DNA of 64,000 nucleotides from Leptidea sinapis (GCF_905404315.1 NC_066276.1:11054001-11118000); one strand, 5' to 3'; shown: positions 1 through 11,345, counted from the stretch's first letter. A program made the numbers and translations. The notes: generated by a model not told the origin, from the sequence alone.

Positions 1-435
1 AGATTTGGCTATTTTTTTATTATACTTGTAAAAGATGAAAAAGATTTATTTCCTTTTAAAATTCACCCAGTGAAGCGGGCGGGAACGGCTAGTTATTTTT
101 ATAAATATAAAGTCCATATTATGACAAAAGCATGTGAATGCTACACCGCTTGGCTAGGTTTATAAATTTGAATGATTTTTTGTGAAGTAAGTATTAAGAA
201 ACTGTGCTACAAAATTAATTTGTCTGTGTACGCTTACCTTATTATAAGTAATACAGAAATACAAAGACATAATCTTTTGTAAAAATTTAAAAAAAATTCG
301 ACATGTCATGCCTATTTCTTATAGGCCATGTGTTTTAAAACAAAATTTAAAGCATTAAAATAAGGTTTATTGAATTCATTTCTTTTCTTTCAAACCTTTC
401 AGCTGCTTTGGAAACTTCACCTCATTAAATCTTAA
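1..435. other. AT-rich sequence, no feature recognised
   Basis: I see no credible exon, RNA gene or recognisable repeat here. The sequence is AT-rich and stops interrupt all frames. Confidence 0.5.
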
Positions 436-775
436 TTCATTCAAATTCAAATATTTTTATTCAAAATAGGATTTAAAATCACTTATTGAACGTCAAAAAC
501 TACCACCCATTCAAAAGAGACTGCCTCAGACCTGAGAAGAATGGGCGGAAGAAATTCAGCGGGCTTTTTTTTATAATATAAAATATGGATTACAATGTAA
601 TATCGTACAATAAACATTTATAATTAAAGAGCCTGGGTGTTCGCTTTATTCCCACTCCGTGGTGTCATTAAGAAAATAGTTTATGCTATAATAACCTTTC
701 CCACACAAACGTTTTTTAACAATTCTTTTAAATTTCGTAACACATTTGTTTTGTACATTTTCTGGGATCATATTA
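436..775 (-). mobile_element. Non-LTR retrotransposon 3' end (family L2)
   Basis: This matches the copies at 3127-3575, 37133-37530 and, reversed, 30078-30272. Shared marks are a left end near ttattcaaaataggat, a block around ctaccacccattc, and tgcctcagacctgag. The best copy (3127-3575) encodes on the minus strand an NTRNRHKL...RLSRVSKSF...PENVKNKS tail, which I associate with the C-terminus of jockey/CR1-type ORF2. The copy is 5'-truncated and stops interrupt its frame. Confidence 0.7.
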
Positions 776-941
776 ACTACTAATCTAAACCTGTCACATG
801 GTAAGATTAAGCACTTCTATTATGAGAATAATTTCACATAGATTTGGACGTCTCTTATTTATATAAGTTATACCAAAGCTATGTCTAAGCACTTAAAACA
901 AAACTATTCAATAAATAAAACAAATGACATATTTTTATTGA

Positions 942-1188
942 TATCCAGAATACTATACAAATGATTTAAGTTTTCTTCAGTGTTAATTCCGCCAATATTT
1001 GTATTTAAAACAATTCGACACGTGTTTCGCCTCTACACGAGGCATCCTCAGGACGTGTTGTCTCGCCAAAATCTGGCACGAGTCTCGTGAATATTGGCGG
1101 AATTAACACTAAAGAAAACTTAAATCATTTGTATAATAAGGGATTTCCGCAAACTAACGCCTAATTCAATAAATTTTATCCAGAATAC
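942..1188. mobile_element. Penelope-like fold-back element F1 with 12-bp target-site duplication
   Basis: Two inverted arms (about 954-1000 and 1089-1135) share gttaattccgccaatatt and its complement. A non-inverted tail (1136-1176) contains aacgcctaattcaataaa. The whole is flanked by the perfect 12-base repeat tatccagaatac at 942-953 and 1177-1188, which defines the insertion as 954-1176. The left arm carries a hammerhead-like motif on the minus strand. Related copies lie at 13842-14297 and 29451-29670. Assignment to Penelope-like retroelements rests on the ribozyme-like core, the fold-back architecture and the 10-12 base duplications. It is inference, since no reverse transcriptase or GIY-YIG reading frame is present. 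Confidence 0.6.
1008..1062 (-). ncRNA. Hammerhead-ribozyme-like motif in F1
   Basis: Read on the minus strand, the order is CTGAGGA (1045-1051, fits CUGANGA), a 5-bp stem II of GCCTC/GAGGC (1039-1043 and 1030-1034) closed by a GTGTA loop, GAAAC (1024-1028), a palindromic ACACGTGT as a very short stem III, and GTC (1017-1019) at the expected cleavage position. Short palindromic stem III hammerheads are known from Penelope-like elements, where they are thought to act as dimers. Stem I is weak in this copy. Activity is not demonstrated. Confidence 0.55.
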
Positions 1189-1589
1189 TTTTGTCCATTT
1201 TAATATTTAAACAAAAAAGCAAATTGTACTCTTTAAGTGACATAACAAATAATACTTTAAACTGATATATTTTAAAACAGAATTCAATAGCAGACTGCGA
1301 ATAAATTGAAATTAAATTTAACTCCAATCGTAATTAAATAATGATGCCTGCCAGGCACAAAAAATAAAATCCCCAAACGTATTTTCGTATATCGGGTATT
1401 ATATTAACAATATCTCCGCTAATGACGATTGTGGACGAAATGAGTGCCGGTAATGAGTGCGTAAATTTGTAAAGAGCCGTTATTAAATTTCGCTGGAGTT
1501 TATTTAATATGCTGATGCAATTATATTATAATGCGTAGCGGGTGCGCTTTTATTATCACTAAAATAAATGTGAATCTGTAAATGTGTTA
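1189..1589. other. AT-rich sequence, nothing recognised
   Basis: No repeat shared with the rest of the window and no exon-like frame was found. Confidence 0.45.
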
Positions 1590-2028
1590 CGTGAACACCA
1601 GAGGATACACAGGAGCGTTGCCGGCCTTTATCGTACGCACTGTTTTGGAGGTACCCATAATAATAATAATAATATTGACAGACTTTTTACACAAATTATC
1701 TTGTCCCAAGTTAAGCATATATAGCCTGTGTTTGGGTTACAAGACAATAATATATTTAATACAATATACTTACTTAAACATACATAAATACATTGAAAAA
1801 TACATGACTCGGAAACAAACATCCATATTCATCATATAAATGCTTGCACCTACCGGGATTCGAACCCGGGACCTCTAGCTTAGTAGGTAGGATCGCTAAC
1901 CACTCGGCTATACAGGTATACCCATGTTGTATCGAACCGAAAACACCGCACAAGGAAGCTCATTCTACAGCTTTCTACGAGGGAGAAAGTTCCTTAAAAA
2001 CCGCACTGTGGAGGAACGCAACACATCC
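1590..2028 (-). pseudogene. LINE reverse-transcriptase fragment (family L1) split by a SINE
   Basis: Both halves (1590-1658 and 1926-2028) match the minus-strand 3' coding end of the RT gene at 31246-32574: the region encoding FKKSAYTFLKGR lies left of the SINE, and the region around KLWNELP lies to its right. The SINE at 1659-1918 sits inside the coding part and duplicated tacccat on insertion. Several substitutions have broken the reading frame, and the right edge is cut by the short retroposon that starts at 2029. Confidence 0.7.
1659..1918 (-). mobile_element. tRNA-derived SINE (family B), inserted in L1 LINE
   Basis: On the minus strand the head reads as a tRNA-like promoter: box A around TAGCCGAGTGGTTAGCG and box B GGTTCGAATCC, followed by a body with gtttccgagtcatg and an ATT-rich tail. 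Flanking 7-base duplications tacccat lie at 1652-1658 and 1919-1925. Sister copies are at 10183-10519 and 18110-18384. No intact tRNA gene is implied; the acceptor stem does not pair fully. Confidence 0.8.
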
Positions 2029-2332
2029 ACCAGTGGGAGGCTCCTGTGCACGGGATGCGGCTAGATTATGGGTAAACAAGGGCGCCTATTTCTGCCGTAA
2101 AGAGTAATGTGTAAGCATTACTGTGTTTCGGTCTGAAGGGCGCCGTAGCTAGTGAAATTACTGGGCAAATGAGACTTAACATCTTATGTCTCAAGGTGAC
2201 GAGCGCAATTGTAGTGACGCTCAGAATTTTTGGGTTTTATAAGAATCCTGAGCGGCACTCCCACGTTTTTTTTATGTTCAGCTATTGTTAATTGATACGA
2301 CCTGCCCATTACAATCCAATCCCACTGGTAAA
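2029..2332. mobile_element. Short hairpin retroposon (family A), composite of two opposite copies
   Basis: Bases 2029-2265 are a plus-oriented family A copy, including the block around tagtgaaattactgggcaa and the GCTCAG...CTGAGCGGCAC hairpin. Bases 2266-2332 are a reverse-oriented, internally deleted copy starting with a T-run and ttcagc and ending in cccactggta. The fusion leaves perfect 10-base inverted ends, accagtggga (2029-2038) and tcccactggt (2320-2329). Confidence 0.65.
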
Positions 2333-3126
2333 ATGCAATTTATACTATATTTTATGTGGTAGTTATTAAATGTTATGTCACTTCTTGTTAACAGAACTTA
2401 ACAGATTATAACTTAAATTTGTGTTCTATATTCGAATGGTAGAACAATCACTTCAAACTTCACCCCACTATATACGGCGCATAAGTAACTTGTGACATTG
2501 TAAATTAATATTTGCGAAATACTCAACAACTGAAGGATACGGGCGGAAATGTCACGTGTCTGTCGAATACAAGCATTATCATTGTCATTAGAATTTTGAA
2601 CGAAGGTGCCGGCAAATATAATTAATTGAATCTTGTGTTTTTAGAATAAAATGTAATTGCATGCTTCTGAAACATTTAATAAAATCGTATGCCTATGTCA
2701 ATATATCAAATATTTTTTAAAGAAGAATACTATCAAGAAATGTTTTACGTAGGCGCGAAATAGTTTTAAAAATATTTTTGTCTGTTTATCAGTACACAAA
2801 TGCACAGAGAACTGTGCATTTGTGCACGCTTATCTAATAAACGGCTAAACCCATATAAATACAATTTTCATTGATGGATTGTGATAAGCTTCCTGTAATA
2901 TTCAGTGTTTGTTACGCACTAATGAGTTCATAAACAAAAAAGTTAGAATAAATAGAATAGAAATTGAAACTATACGCAAGCAAGGTCATAATATATAAAT
3001 AAATTGCCATTTAACTGTCAACCCTGAGCGGGAAATATTCATTTTATCATGGTGGTGTTGCAAGGTATGAGCGGATGTATTTACTCACCGTCAGAGATCG
3101 TTCCATGATCATTAAGAATGGATTTA
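2333..3126. other. AT-rich intergenic sequence
   Basis: No exon, RNA gene or known repeat recognised. Confidence 0.45.
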
Positions 3127-3575
3127 ATTCAAATTCAAATATTGTTATTCAAAGTAGGATGTGACATCACTTATTGAAACTCAAAAACTACCACCCATTC
3201 CAAAAAGAATGCCTCAGACCTGAGATGAATGGGCGCAACAAACTCAGCGGGCTTTTTTTCATCAATAAATATGTTTACATAGTAATATTGCACAATTAAA
3301 TTAAACTTATTGTTTAATAGCTTGAGGGCGGTCGCTCCATTCCCAATCTCTGGTATCATTAAAAAAGTCATTTGTGTTATAGAAACCTTTACCACACTAA
3401 CGTTTTTAGCAATTCTTTTGAATATCGTAATACTTTTGTTTTTAACATTTTCTGGGATCTTTTTGTAAAAGCATATACATGGCCCCACAAAAGACTTACT
3501 AACTCGACTTAGCCGAGTAGTCGGCATTATAAGTTTATGTCTGTTCCTGGTGTTAGCATTATGAACTCTAAACAT
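3127..3575 (-). pseudogene. Non-LTR retrotransposon ORF2 C-terminus and 3' end (family L2)
   Basis: A minus-strand frame of about 134 codons remains open (stop at 3171). It contains NTRNRHKLIMPTTRLSRVSK, then VGPCICFYKKIPENVKN, the kind of C-terminal tail found after the reverse transcriptase of jockey/CR1-type elements. The later residues are translated 3' UTR. The catalytic RT domain is absent, so this is a 5'-truncated dead copy. It is the longest of four L2 copies here. Confidence 0.65.
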
Positions 3576-6500
3576 AATAAAAAATAATAAATATTATGAT
3601 TTTAAGTTTCTCAATCAAAAACCTTATATATTAATAGTTAAGCTTACCTTTATCAAATCACTTTAGAAAATAGAAAAACATTCAGAAAAAATAACAAGAG
3701 CAAACTTCGCAATAAAATTGCACACGTAAATTTACGAGTTAGCGTGGCAAAAGTATTAAACATTGTTTTCAGATCAGGCTCTATTCCACAAAGGGATATA
3801 AATCAACGAACAAGCAATACACGATGCTATGAATATTGATTTTAGTACCAATTTAGTTCGACAAAATAATAATTTATGCGCACCATAAGATAGATGTTGA
3901 ATTTGAAGAACTGTCATATGTATAGGCACCTTTAATAGTTGAATTAATCCGTCAAGCAAATGAAGTCTATGACAAAATTAAAGGTAGTTATTATTGAAAA
4001 AAAAAATATTAATATTTAATCGAATTAAACGATACTTTTTATTTAATATTTGCATGGCCATGCAGATTTTTCGCAAAGTATTGTAAATAAACAGTGCAAA
4101 AAAATGCAAGTATGCTAGTCAATTTGTTGGTACACATATTTAATAAAGTATTTATGTTAATTTTTTAATTTAAAGGATTCATAATATTTAAAATTATCTG
4201 GACATATTTTACTTCATATAACGGTTATACTGATAATGCTATTTACAAAAATATTATTGATAAATAATTTTGATTTTTCTACTATCCAAAAGTTAATTAA
4301 AATTATTACAATACGTTTCATTTTTAATTTACGTTTTCATATCGATCGCTTATGAAAACAGAAAACTATAACAGTATGTAGGAATATTAGTTTCAACTCT
4401 GTGGGTCTCAATGGAACGTAAATATCCTATTATACGGGTTATAAAAACATAGCTAAAACGACCGTAAGGTAATAACTATTAAAAATAATAGTTGTTCTGC
4501 TACAAAATTAGAACTTTATGTGTAAACAATTTTCACGCCTGCGCATTATGGTTGATATAAACGGTTAAACGTAGTTTTAAATAGCTCTATTAAATTTCAC
4601 AATTTCACGCGTATTGTTTTGTATGCATTTTAGTCTGTATTAATAAGTTATTTGTTTACAAAAACCTGTTACTATATTAATAATAAACTACAAAAATGAT
4701 GTCTTAATAAGCGGCTACATACTTGGCCTGTTTGTTTTTTGGGTTATTCAAAATTTAACCCTTTCTCTGTTCACAGATTAATTGGTTTTTACTACAATCC
4801 TTAAGATCTGATGACGATAGAATCATTTAATATAATCAGTTGTATTCTTTATCCAAGATGGCCGGCGTCATCAAATGATAGGACTCGACTAGTACAATAT
4901 AGAGCACTATAAAAAAAATAACGGGTTTCACTCAGGCAGTGCAAGTGAGAAGTGAAAACTTGAATATTAACGTTGTGCATTTTTGAATATTTGGAATAGT
5001 TTCGCACGACTTGCTTTATTTATCTAATTTTATAAAAGTTATGTGCTTAAAAACCATTATAATTTATTGCGCTACAAAAATGACAATTTTTATTATATAA
5101 CAAATTTTAACACTTCAGAACTATTGCAATTATTTTACATTAAATAGTTTATCTCTCCGAAAAATCAAATTTCATCCATAATTTCAACTCTTTCACCATC
5201 TTGATTACAAATATCATTATCGCCAATCTCTTAAACTGATATAATAGGCTTATAGTAGTTGAAGTAAGAAACGCACAATTTTGTTTCGAATCCCTTAACC
5301 ATTACTAGCCAATCTTGGGCTGAGGAGCTTCTCAGCAGTAGCACCTTATAAATAAGGGTTTTATTGTTTATATCATAATTCATTGTTAACTGCGCTCCTA
5401 TTACTGAATTCACTGAGTTTGCAAACTAGAACATGCCAGCTCCCACAAACATCATGAATCTTATTGATTTAATCTTCAGTACAAATCTTAGTATCGGATG
5501 AATCCAATGCTAGTTTCACGCTAGATCTTATCTGTATCATATAATCAGATTAACTCTATCAATAGCGAGCTAAGTCCACAGATTTGTTGACGTCATACTA
5601 CGTTGGCGTAAGTCTTAACTTATATAGACGGCTGTCTAGATTTTCTTCTAAATTCATTTATTAAATGATATATTTTCTAATTCGCTATATTTTATGTGTA
5701 ACGGTAAGCGATGGTTAAAAATTTATATTTTGCTTACCCGTGTACGAAGGTAATAATTGCGAAAAATTACGCAAACTTTTCATAATTATTATTCATTTAA
5801 ATTTATTTACAAACGTTCATTTAAATGTTCACTTTCTTTTTTATGAATATTTAAATTAAATTCAGTCAGTTGTCGACAGTAAATATATATATTTTTAATT
5901 GAAATACAAATACGTACTATAAAATAAGCAACGAAAAGTAAAATGTACATTAAAGAACAAAACATCTTTTTTCAAACAAAGGCTAGTTAAGGCGAAGAGT
6001 AAGCAGAAAACACACAAACATGGTGGTTTTAGACAAGTTTTGTGGTGAAAGTATAGCATTTCGAGCTGTGAACACTACTTAATCCTGTTACACATATCCT
6101 AAAGTCTTATTTGTAGGTTGCTAATGCATGCTGTTGATTATAGTTAATACTGCCGAGCCTTTTTGAACTACCACTTTTGTTTGAAGTTAAACAAGTTTTT
6201 TGGTATGGCGTGACGCTTTTTTTTGGTGCTTCTCTCAGAAAAGTTATTCTTATAGCTTGTACATTTTTGTGTAGGTTCATTTATTCAGATTTATAGTGAA
6301 TAACGAGGATGAAAATATTGGCTTTGTTACATAGATGGCGGGCCGGCAGCTGTGAACTCATATCGCTCAAGGTCGCTGGCATTTAGTGTCGCCTTAAATA
6401 AACAGAACAAATCCAATAATTAGCGAGAAATAAATAAAATAATGTTGGTAATAGAAGACGAGATATGTAATTCTCGTAGCGCTAAAGTGAACTCTTTATC

Positions 6501-6968
6501 TGTCCAGTTAATTGCTACTACATCCAGTAATAACCGGTTCCAATTCAAACCTTCATCGAAAACACGCAACAGATAACTTTAACGTAAAAGCATCGTTTAA
6601 GCAGTTTAACAAAAATACGAGCTGTAATTATTGAAATGAGTTAACGGAGAATCCAAGCCACGATCGGTTTTCAGTAATTTGTAGCTATTGCTGCGTGATA
6701 TAAGTCGAATGTGAAGTGCTTAAAACGTAACGCGTGTACTGGTATCGTGTTTTATTTTTCTACGTTTTTTAATTTAAATCATTGGATTCAATTTAATTCA
6801 AAACTTTACATATAAATTTAAGTCACATATGTTGCACTTGATTGTCTTTGACGACATGTTGCCGTACTACTTTCGTACTACTTTCAAAGGTTTCGTTACA
6901 CATAAATAGACATATATACATGTATATTTAATATATCCTAATTATAAAAGTATATAAAATAAAAAATG
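3576..6968. other. Long AT-rich intergenic stretch
   Basis: I found no convincing exon or repeat. Short open frames are unsupported by splice signals or recognisable residues. One palindromic TGACGTCA lies at 5588-5595. A slightly GC-richer patch lies near 6340-6400. Otherwise nothing stands out. Confidence 0.4.
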
Positions 6969-7683
6969 CTTGAATACGAAGCTCGTGAACGCTGGAGTGC
7001 CCCAAGAGTGTGTGCTATCTCCTGCACTGTTTCTTCTGCATATGAATGATATATTAAACACCTCCAACATACATTGCTATGTACATTGTGTACACGGGCC
7101 ATGCAGGTCTCTCTCGGGAAATCGTCGACCAGTGCCGGGAGAACCTTGTGTCTTCTATCGAGTCCTCTCTTGAGAAGTTCGCGGAATGGGATAAAAAAAA
7201 CCTTGTCCAATTTAATCCCTAGAAGACTCAAGTTAGCGCATATACCATAAAAAAAAAACAATTTTTCGTATCACCGCTCTTTGATAACACCTCCCTTAAA
7301 GCCTGGCCTAGTATCGAAATACTGGGTCTCGACCTGTCAAGCGATTGCCAATTCCACAGGCAAGGCCAAATAAGCGTCGAAGAAGCTGGGCGTCATCAAT
7401 ACAGCACGGCAATACTTCAAGCCGGCCCACATTCTAGCGCTCTACAAAGCGCAGGTCCGGCCACACATGTAGTTATGGTCTTATCTCTGGTCTGGCGCAA
7501 CCCAGTATCAGCTCGATCGATCTATCTGACGGCGTACAACGAAGAGTATCTCGAATTGTCGGAGACCCAGATCTCTGTGAATGGCTAGATCACTTGGCGT
7601 TGCGTAGAGTCGCTTTATTGTATGTCTTCTACCGCATGTATCACGGGAAGTGTTCCAAGGAGCTGTTTCACCTGATTCATGTG
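6969..7683 (+). pseudogene. Degenerate LINE reverse-transcriptase fragment (family L1)
   Basis: Plus-strand homologue of the minus-strand RT at 31246-32574. It begins at the VNAGVPQ...VLSP...LFLLH motif and runs to the CSKELFHLI region near the ORF2 C-terminus. The YADD catalytic stretch is lost: after the NIHCY residues a small deletion jumps straight to the equivalent of TGHAG. Several frameshifts and stops follow. The element is truncated at both ends and cannot encode a working enzyme. Confidence 0.75.
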
Positions 7684-8549
7684 GCATGTTTCATGTTTCG
7701 GTTTTGTTTTATTACGACGTGATATGTGTATATTTACAGACCGTAATTCATAAAAGGTATTAGAAATACACATAAGTGTGCGTTTGTCTCATAGATTTGA
7801 AGTTAGCGATGCTACGAACAACGATGACAGATCGAAGATTTCATCGTAGATGCGATGACGATATCCCTACAAGCATATCGCACTAAACCTGGATGAACAG
7901 ACGCTAGTAGGGAAGTTTATGTGTATAGAAAATTTAATCTTAACATGAACTCTGTGAAATTACTTCAGTATATTTTCTAGAACACGTATCTCTTGTGTCT
8001 TGCTTCGAATATTCCAGACGTATTCAAGTCGTTACTCGCAAGCATTGCAATCTCCAAGCTTGTTAGTCTATTCCCTCTCCGACCCAGTGTTAATTGACTT
8101 ACCAAGATACTTGGAACTTAATATTTGCTTTAATCGACATTTAACTTGCTATTTGTAAATAAGCGTTTAAACACGTAATTAAATAGTTAAAGTAAATAAG
8201 ATTTAATATCATTTTTAAGTTCGGTTTTAAGCAAAAGTATATGTATTGTATAGCATTTACAACATGTATTTAGTAAGCCTACTAAAGATTAGAAAAACTA
8301 ATGTGCTATAATATGTTTACGCATTGGGTCCCTGGGGTATTTTTGAGTAAAAGTATTTTGGGTCTGGTTAATGGTTCGGCTGTTAGCTCGCTAGTCGAAG
8401 AAAAAACATTGCTGATGAGCGTTTTTAAGTCTTATTTTTGTATTAATTAGGGATATATTTGTTATATCAGTTTCTTTAGTCCTAAGGCTTTAAGGCTAAT
8501 AAATCAGATCTGATAAAGTAACTTCCACTACTTATCTACAATTAGTGTA
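7684..8549. other. AT-rich intergenic sequence
   Basis: Nothing recognised beyond short chance frames. Confidence 0.4.
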
Positions 8550-8857
8550 TTTTTTTATGATAGCAAGGGACGAGACGAGCAGGCCTTTCAGCTGATGGTA
8601 ATTAATACGCCCTGTCCACTACAATGCAGTGCTACTCGGGATTTTTAGAAAAGCCAAAAATTCTAGGCGGCACTATAATTGCGCTCGTCACCTTGAGACA
8701 TTAGACGTTATGTCACATCTGCCCAGTAATTTCACTGGCTACAGCAGACCGAAACACAGTAATGCTTACACATTATTGCTTCACGGTAGAAAAAGGCGCA
8801 GTTGTGGTACCCATTATCTAGCCGGCATCCTGTGTAAAGTAGCCTCCCATTGGTAAA
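8550..8857 (-). mobile_element. Short hairpin retroposon (family A)
   Basis: Nearly full-length reverse-oriented copy. It starts with a T-run (the A-tail of the minus strand), then ttcagctgatggtaatt, a GCCGCC-type hairpin arm pair, gcccagtaatttcact, ctagccggcatcctgtg and an end like cctcccattggtaaat. No protein is expected. Confidence 0.75.
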
Positions 8858-9051
8858 TCTCTGAACTATTGTACTCCAGCTTCAGCAGAGAAATTTGATT
8901 CGACAAGTCGATATTAAGAAGTCCAATTATGCATATACAAATAATAGTATTTTATTAATATTAAAGGTATAAGGTTTGCATAAGATGTGTATTAACTTAT
9001 ATTTTTATTAAGGTACTTTATACAATTTAGGCTAAGAGGTCTCTCGTCGAA

Positions 9052-9560
9052 TCCAACTCGGATGGGCAACGTTCGGGAAGCTCCGTAAAATGTTGTCGTC
9101 CCAAATACCACAGAGTCTGAAGAAGAAGGTTTTTAACTAGTATGTGTTGCCAGTGATGACTTACTATGGTTCTGATGAGAAAGCTCGTGGTCGCTCTGAG
9201 GGCAATGGACAGGGCTATGCTCGGAGATTCCCTGCGAGATCGAATCGGTAAGGAGATCCTTAGGAGAACCAAAGTTACCGTCATAGCCCAAATGTTTTCG
9301 AAACAGAAGTGGCAGTGGGCAGGGCACATAGTTCGACGGACAGATGGCCGTTGGGGCAGTAAATTCCTCCAATGGTACCACGTACTGGAAGACGCAGTGT
9401 TTGTCCTCCACAAGATGGACCGACGATCTGGTCAAGATCGCCGGAATACGTTGGATGAGGGCAGCGCAGGACCGATCGTTGTAGAAATCTTTGGGAGAGG
9501 CCTTTGTCCAGCAGTAGACGTCTTCCGGCTAATGATGATTATGATGATACTTTTTAGTTT
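9052..9560 (+). pseudogene. RTE-like LINE ORF2 C-terminal fragment
   Basis: Translations show pieces of the endonuclease/RT retroelement tail: SGKLRKMLSS...IPQSLK, YVLPVMTYYGS, LRAMDRAMLGDSLRDRIGKE, WQWAGHIVRRTDGRWG, and after frameshifts RWMRAAQDRS. The copy ends in atgatgattatgatgat, the short tandem tail typical of RTE-type elements. Related fragments lie at 44072-44400 (minus) and 57078-57411 (plus). It is frameshifted and 5'-truncated. Confidence 0.75.
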
Positions 9561-10182
9561 TCGAAGTCGGTTTTTTTAACGTAGTTTTTCTTAACTAAAA
9601 CCAATCATTAAATTTTGTATTACAATTGCATAAAGAAAAGATGTCTTATAGGTACTCGAATTTGAAGTGCGTTTTATCCTGATTAATATTCAAATGGTAT
9701 AGTTCAAGCTCAATTATCAGAGCTCCGGGCATCAGATAAAAACTATTTACATAAATACAACTACGATCGAGATTTGAAGATAGTGGGCGTTAAGATGCAG
9801 TTGAATAAATCATAATTTATAAAGTGGCACTTACAAATGATGGGTCCTGGGTGGAAGATCCGCTGCCTACACGAATTGAGACTTGCCACAGTATGATCAA
9901 TATTACATACAGAGTTTGCAACAGATGTATAATATAGCAAAATGCGTACAGAGATTTATGAAGTTAACTACTTGCGTTCATACACAATTTTTTTATTAGA
10001 ACTATTGGATGCGCCGCAATTATTTCAATTCTTGTAATTTGGTTATGGCAATTTATAGCGCCGATAATTTCCTGTAGATATAGAAATACCATAGACAACA
10101 GAACCATTGTCATCTGAGAGGCGAAACTTATGACAAATTATCACCGAGCAACACAGTTTGAACGCAATACGCATATTATAAC
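9561..10182. other. Intergenic or intronic AT-rich sequence
   Basis: Apart from the microexon candidate at 9835-9862, nothing is recognised. Confidence 0.4.
9835..9862 (-). CDS. Candidate 28-base microexon of the minus-strand host gene
   Basis: On the minus strand a perfect donor GTAAGT follows base 9835, and an acceptor ending in gtgtaggcag precedes base 9862. The exon at 14811-14971 ends with two bases (AG) of a split codon. Adding this segment completes a serine codon and continues as GSSTQDPSF, ending on a codon boundary. Its serine-rich composition suits the preceding exon. The polypyrimidine tract is poor and the exon is tiny, so a chance match is quite possible. Confidence 0.3.
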
Positions 10183-10519
10183 GACCCATATAGCCGAATG
10201 GTTAGTGACCCTGACTACTAAGCTAGGTCCCGGGTTCGAATCCCAGTAGGTGCAATCATTTATATGATGAATATGAATGTTTGTTTCCGAGTCATGGATG
10301 TTTTATATGTACTCATGTATGTTTATGTAAGTATATTCTATTAATATCGTGGTCTTGTACCCATAGTACAGGCTATGCCTAGTCTTCGCTGTAAAAGCCT
10401 TCAGGGCTATCAGCACAGAGGAGGTTTTTAGTCGGTAGGGGGTGTTTACACCCGAGCCCTAGTTTGGGGCAAGATAATTTGTGTCAAAGTGTGTCAGTAT
10501 TATTATTAGTATTATAATA
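10183..10519 (+). mobile_element. tRNA-derived SINE (family B), with internal extra segment
   Basis: The tRNA-like head has box A tagccgaatggttagtg and box B ggttcgaatcc, followed by the family body (gtttccgagtcatg) and an ATT-rich tail. Relative to the copies at 1659-1918 and 18110-18384 it carries about 90 extra bases (roughly 10378-10470, including gtgtttacacccgagccc). Either this is a longer subfamily or the others are deleted. The tail ends only about 20 bases before the exon-like island at 10540. Confidence 0.75.
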
Positions 10520-10539
10520 GTAAATTGATACTAAATCAG

Positions 10540-10607
10540 TGGTCAACGGAGTTCCTAGAGGACTAGCGGGGAGCCCCCAGCTGCAGAACATCGCACAGGA
10601 ATATCAG
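10540..10607 (+). CDS. Exon-like island on plus strand, gene unknown
   Basis: A GC-richer 68-base block is open in only one plus frame. It reads VNGVPRGLAGSPQLQNIAQE then YQ, and is followed by CAG|GTACGT, an excellent donor. The acceptor (ctaaatcag) is weak because a SINE tail occupies the place of the polypyrimidine tract. The opposite strand has an alternative: acceptor gatgttctgcag and a frame reading WGLPASPLGTPLTTDL, but with a poor donor. I cannot name a gene. It may be a real exon on either strand or chance. Confidence 0.3.
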
Positions 10608-10619
10608 GTACGTCAGCCT

Positions 10620-11187
10620 AAATTTAGCACTAACTGATTTAAATTTTAATAATGTATGTTTTCTTACGCACGCGCTAACACAACCATAAAATATCTCATA
10701 GAAAAATCGTCACAAAAAAAATTTTGGTGTCTTTCTACTGTCAAACCAGAGCGTTTCATTTAAGCTGCGCACGCGATCCATTTACGTTGCTAGGCAGCTA
10801 GCATGTAGGGAATATCTAATTAACATCAAAACGATCCATTGGGCGTGGGTGAAGTGTTTCCAATTTACAAATTAACACGGCTCTAATATTTTATAATAAG
10901 CCAATTAGTAAGCAAACACAGCATGGCTCTACAAACAATATAGTAATCATAACTCTCTGATTTAATACATAAATTAACATACACAATATGTGTCTTTTAT
11001 TGTAAGTCGACGTGGCATTAAATAATAATTCTAGATCTTTCTAATTGGTTACTTTTTGCAACGATAGTAAAAATACTATTTAATTAAAACTGCATACAGT
11101 AACCTAAATAAAGAAAATGATTTTGTTTTTTTTATTGTAAGGTATAAAATATATAAATAGTATATAGTTTACTTTATATAAATTTTA
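10620..11187. other. AT-rich sequence, nothing recognised
   Basis: No supported feature. Confidence 0.4.
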
Positions 11188-11345
11188 TGGTTCACCCTTG
11201 TGTTATCTTACTAGATTGCATTATTTCTTAAAATATATATGAATAAACTTTTGTGAAAATAACATGTACAGTATCATTTAAGTGATTGACGTTGACGAGC
11301 AATCTGTTGATTTTATGTCAATAAGTATTTTTGACTTTGACTAGA
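11188..11345 (+). repeat. Interspersed repeat (family R), full copy
   Basis: Shares ggttca-ccttgtg, gattgcattatt and gacgttgacgagcaatct with 30420-30870, where a Helitron splits the copy. The end with gtcaataagtattttt looks like a retroelement 3' end, but no coding part is left. Confidence 0.55.
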
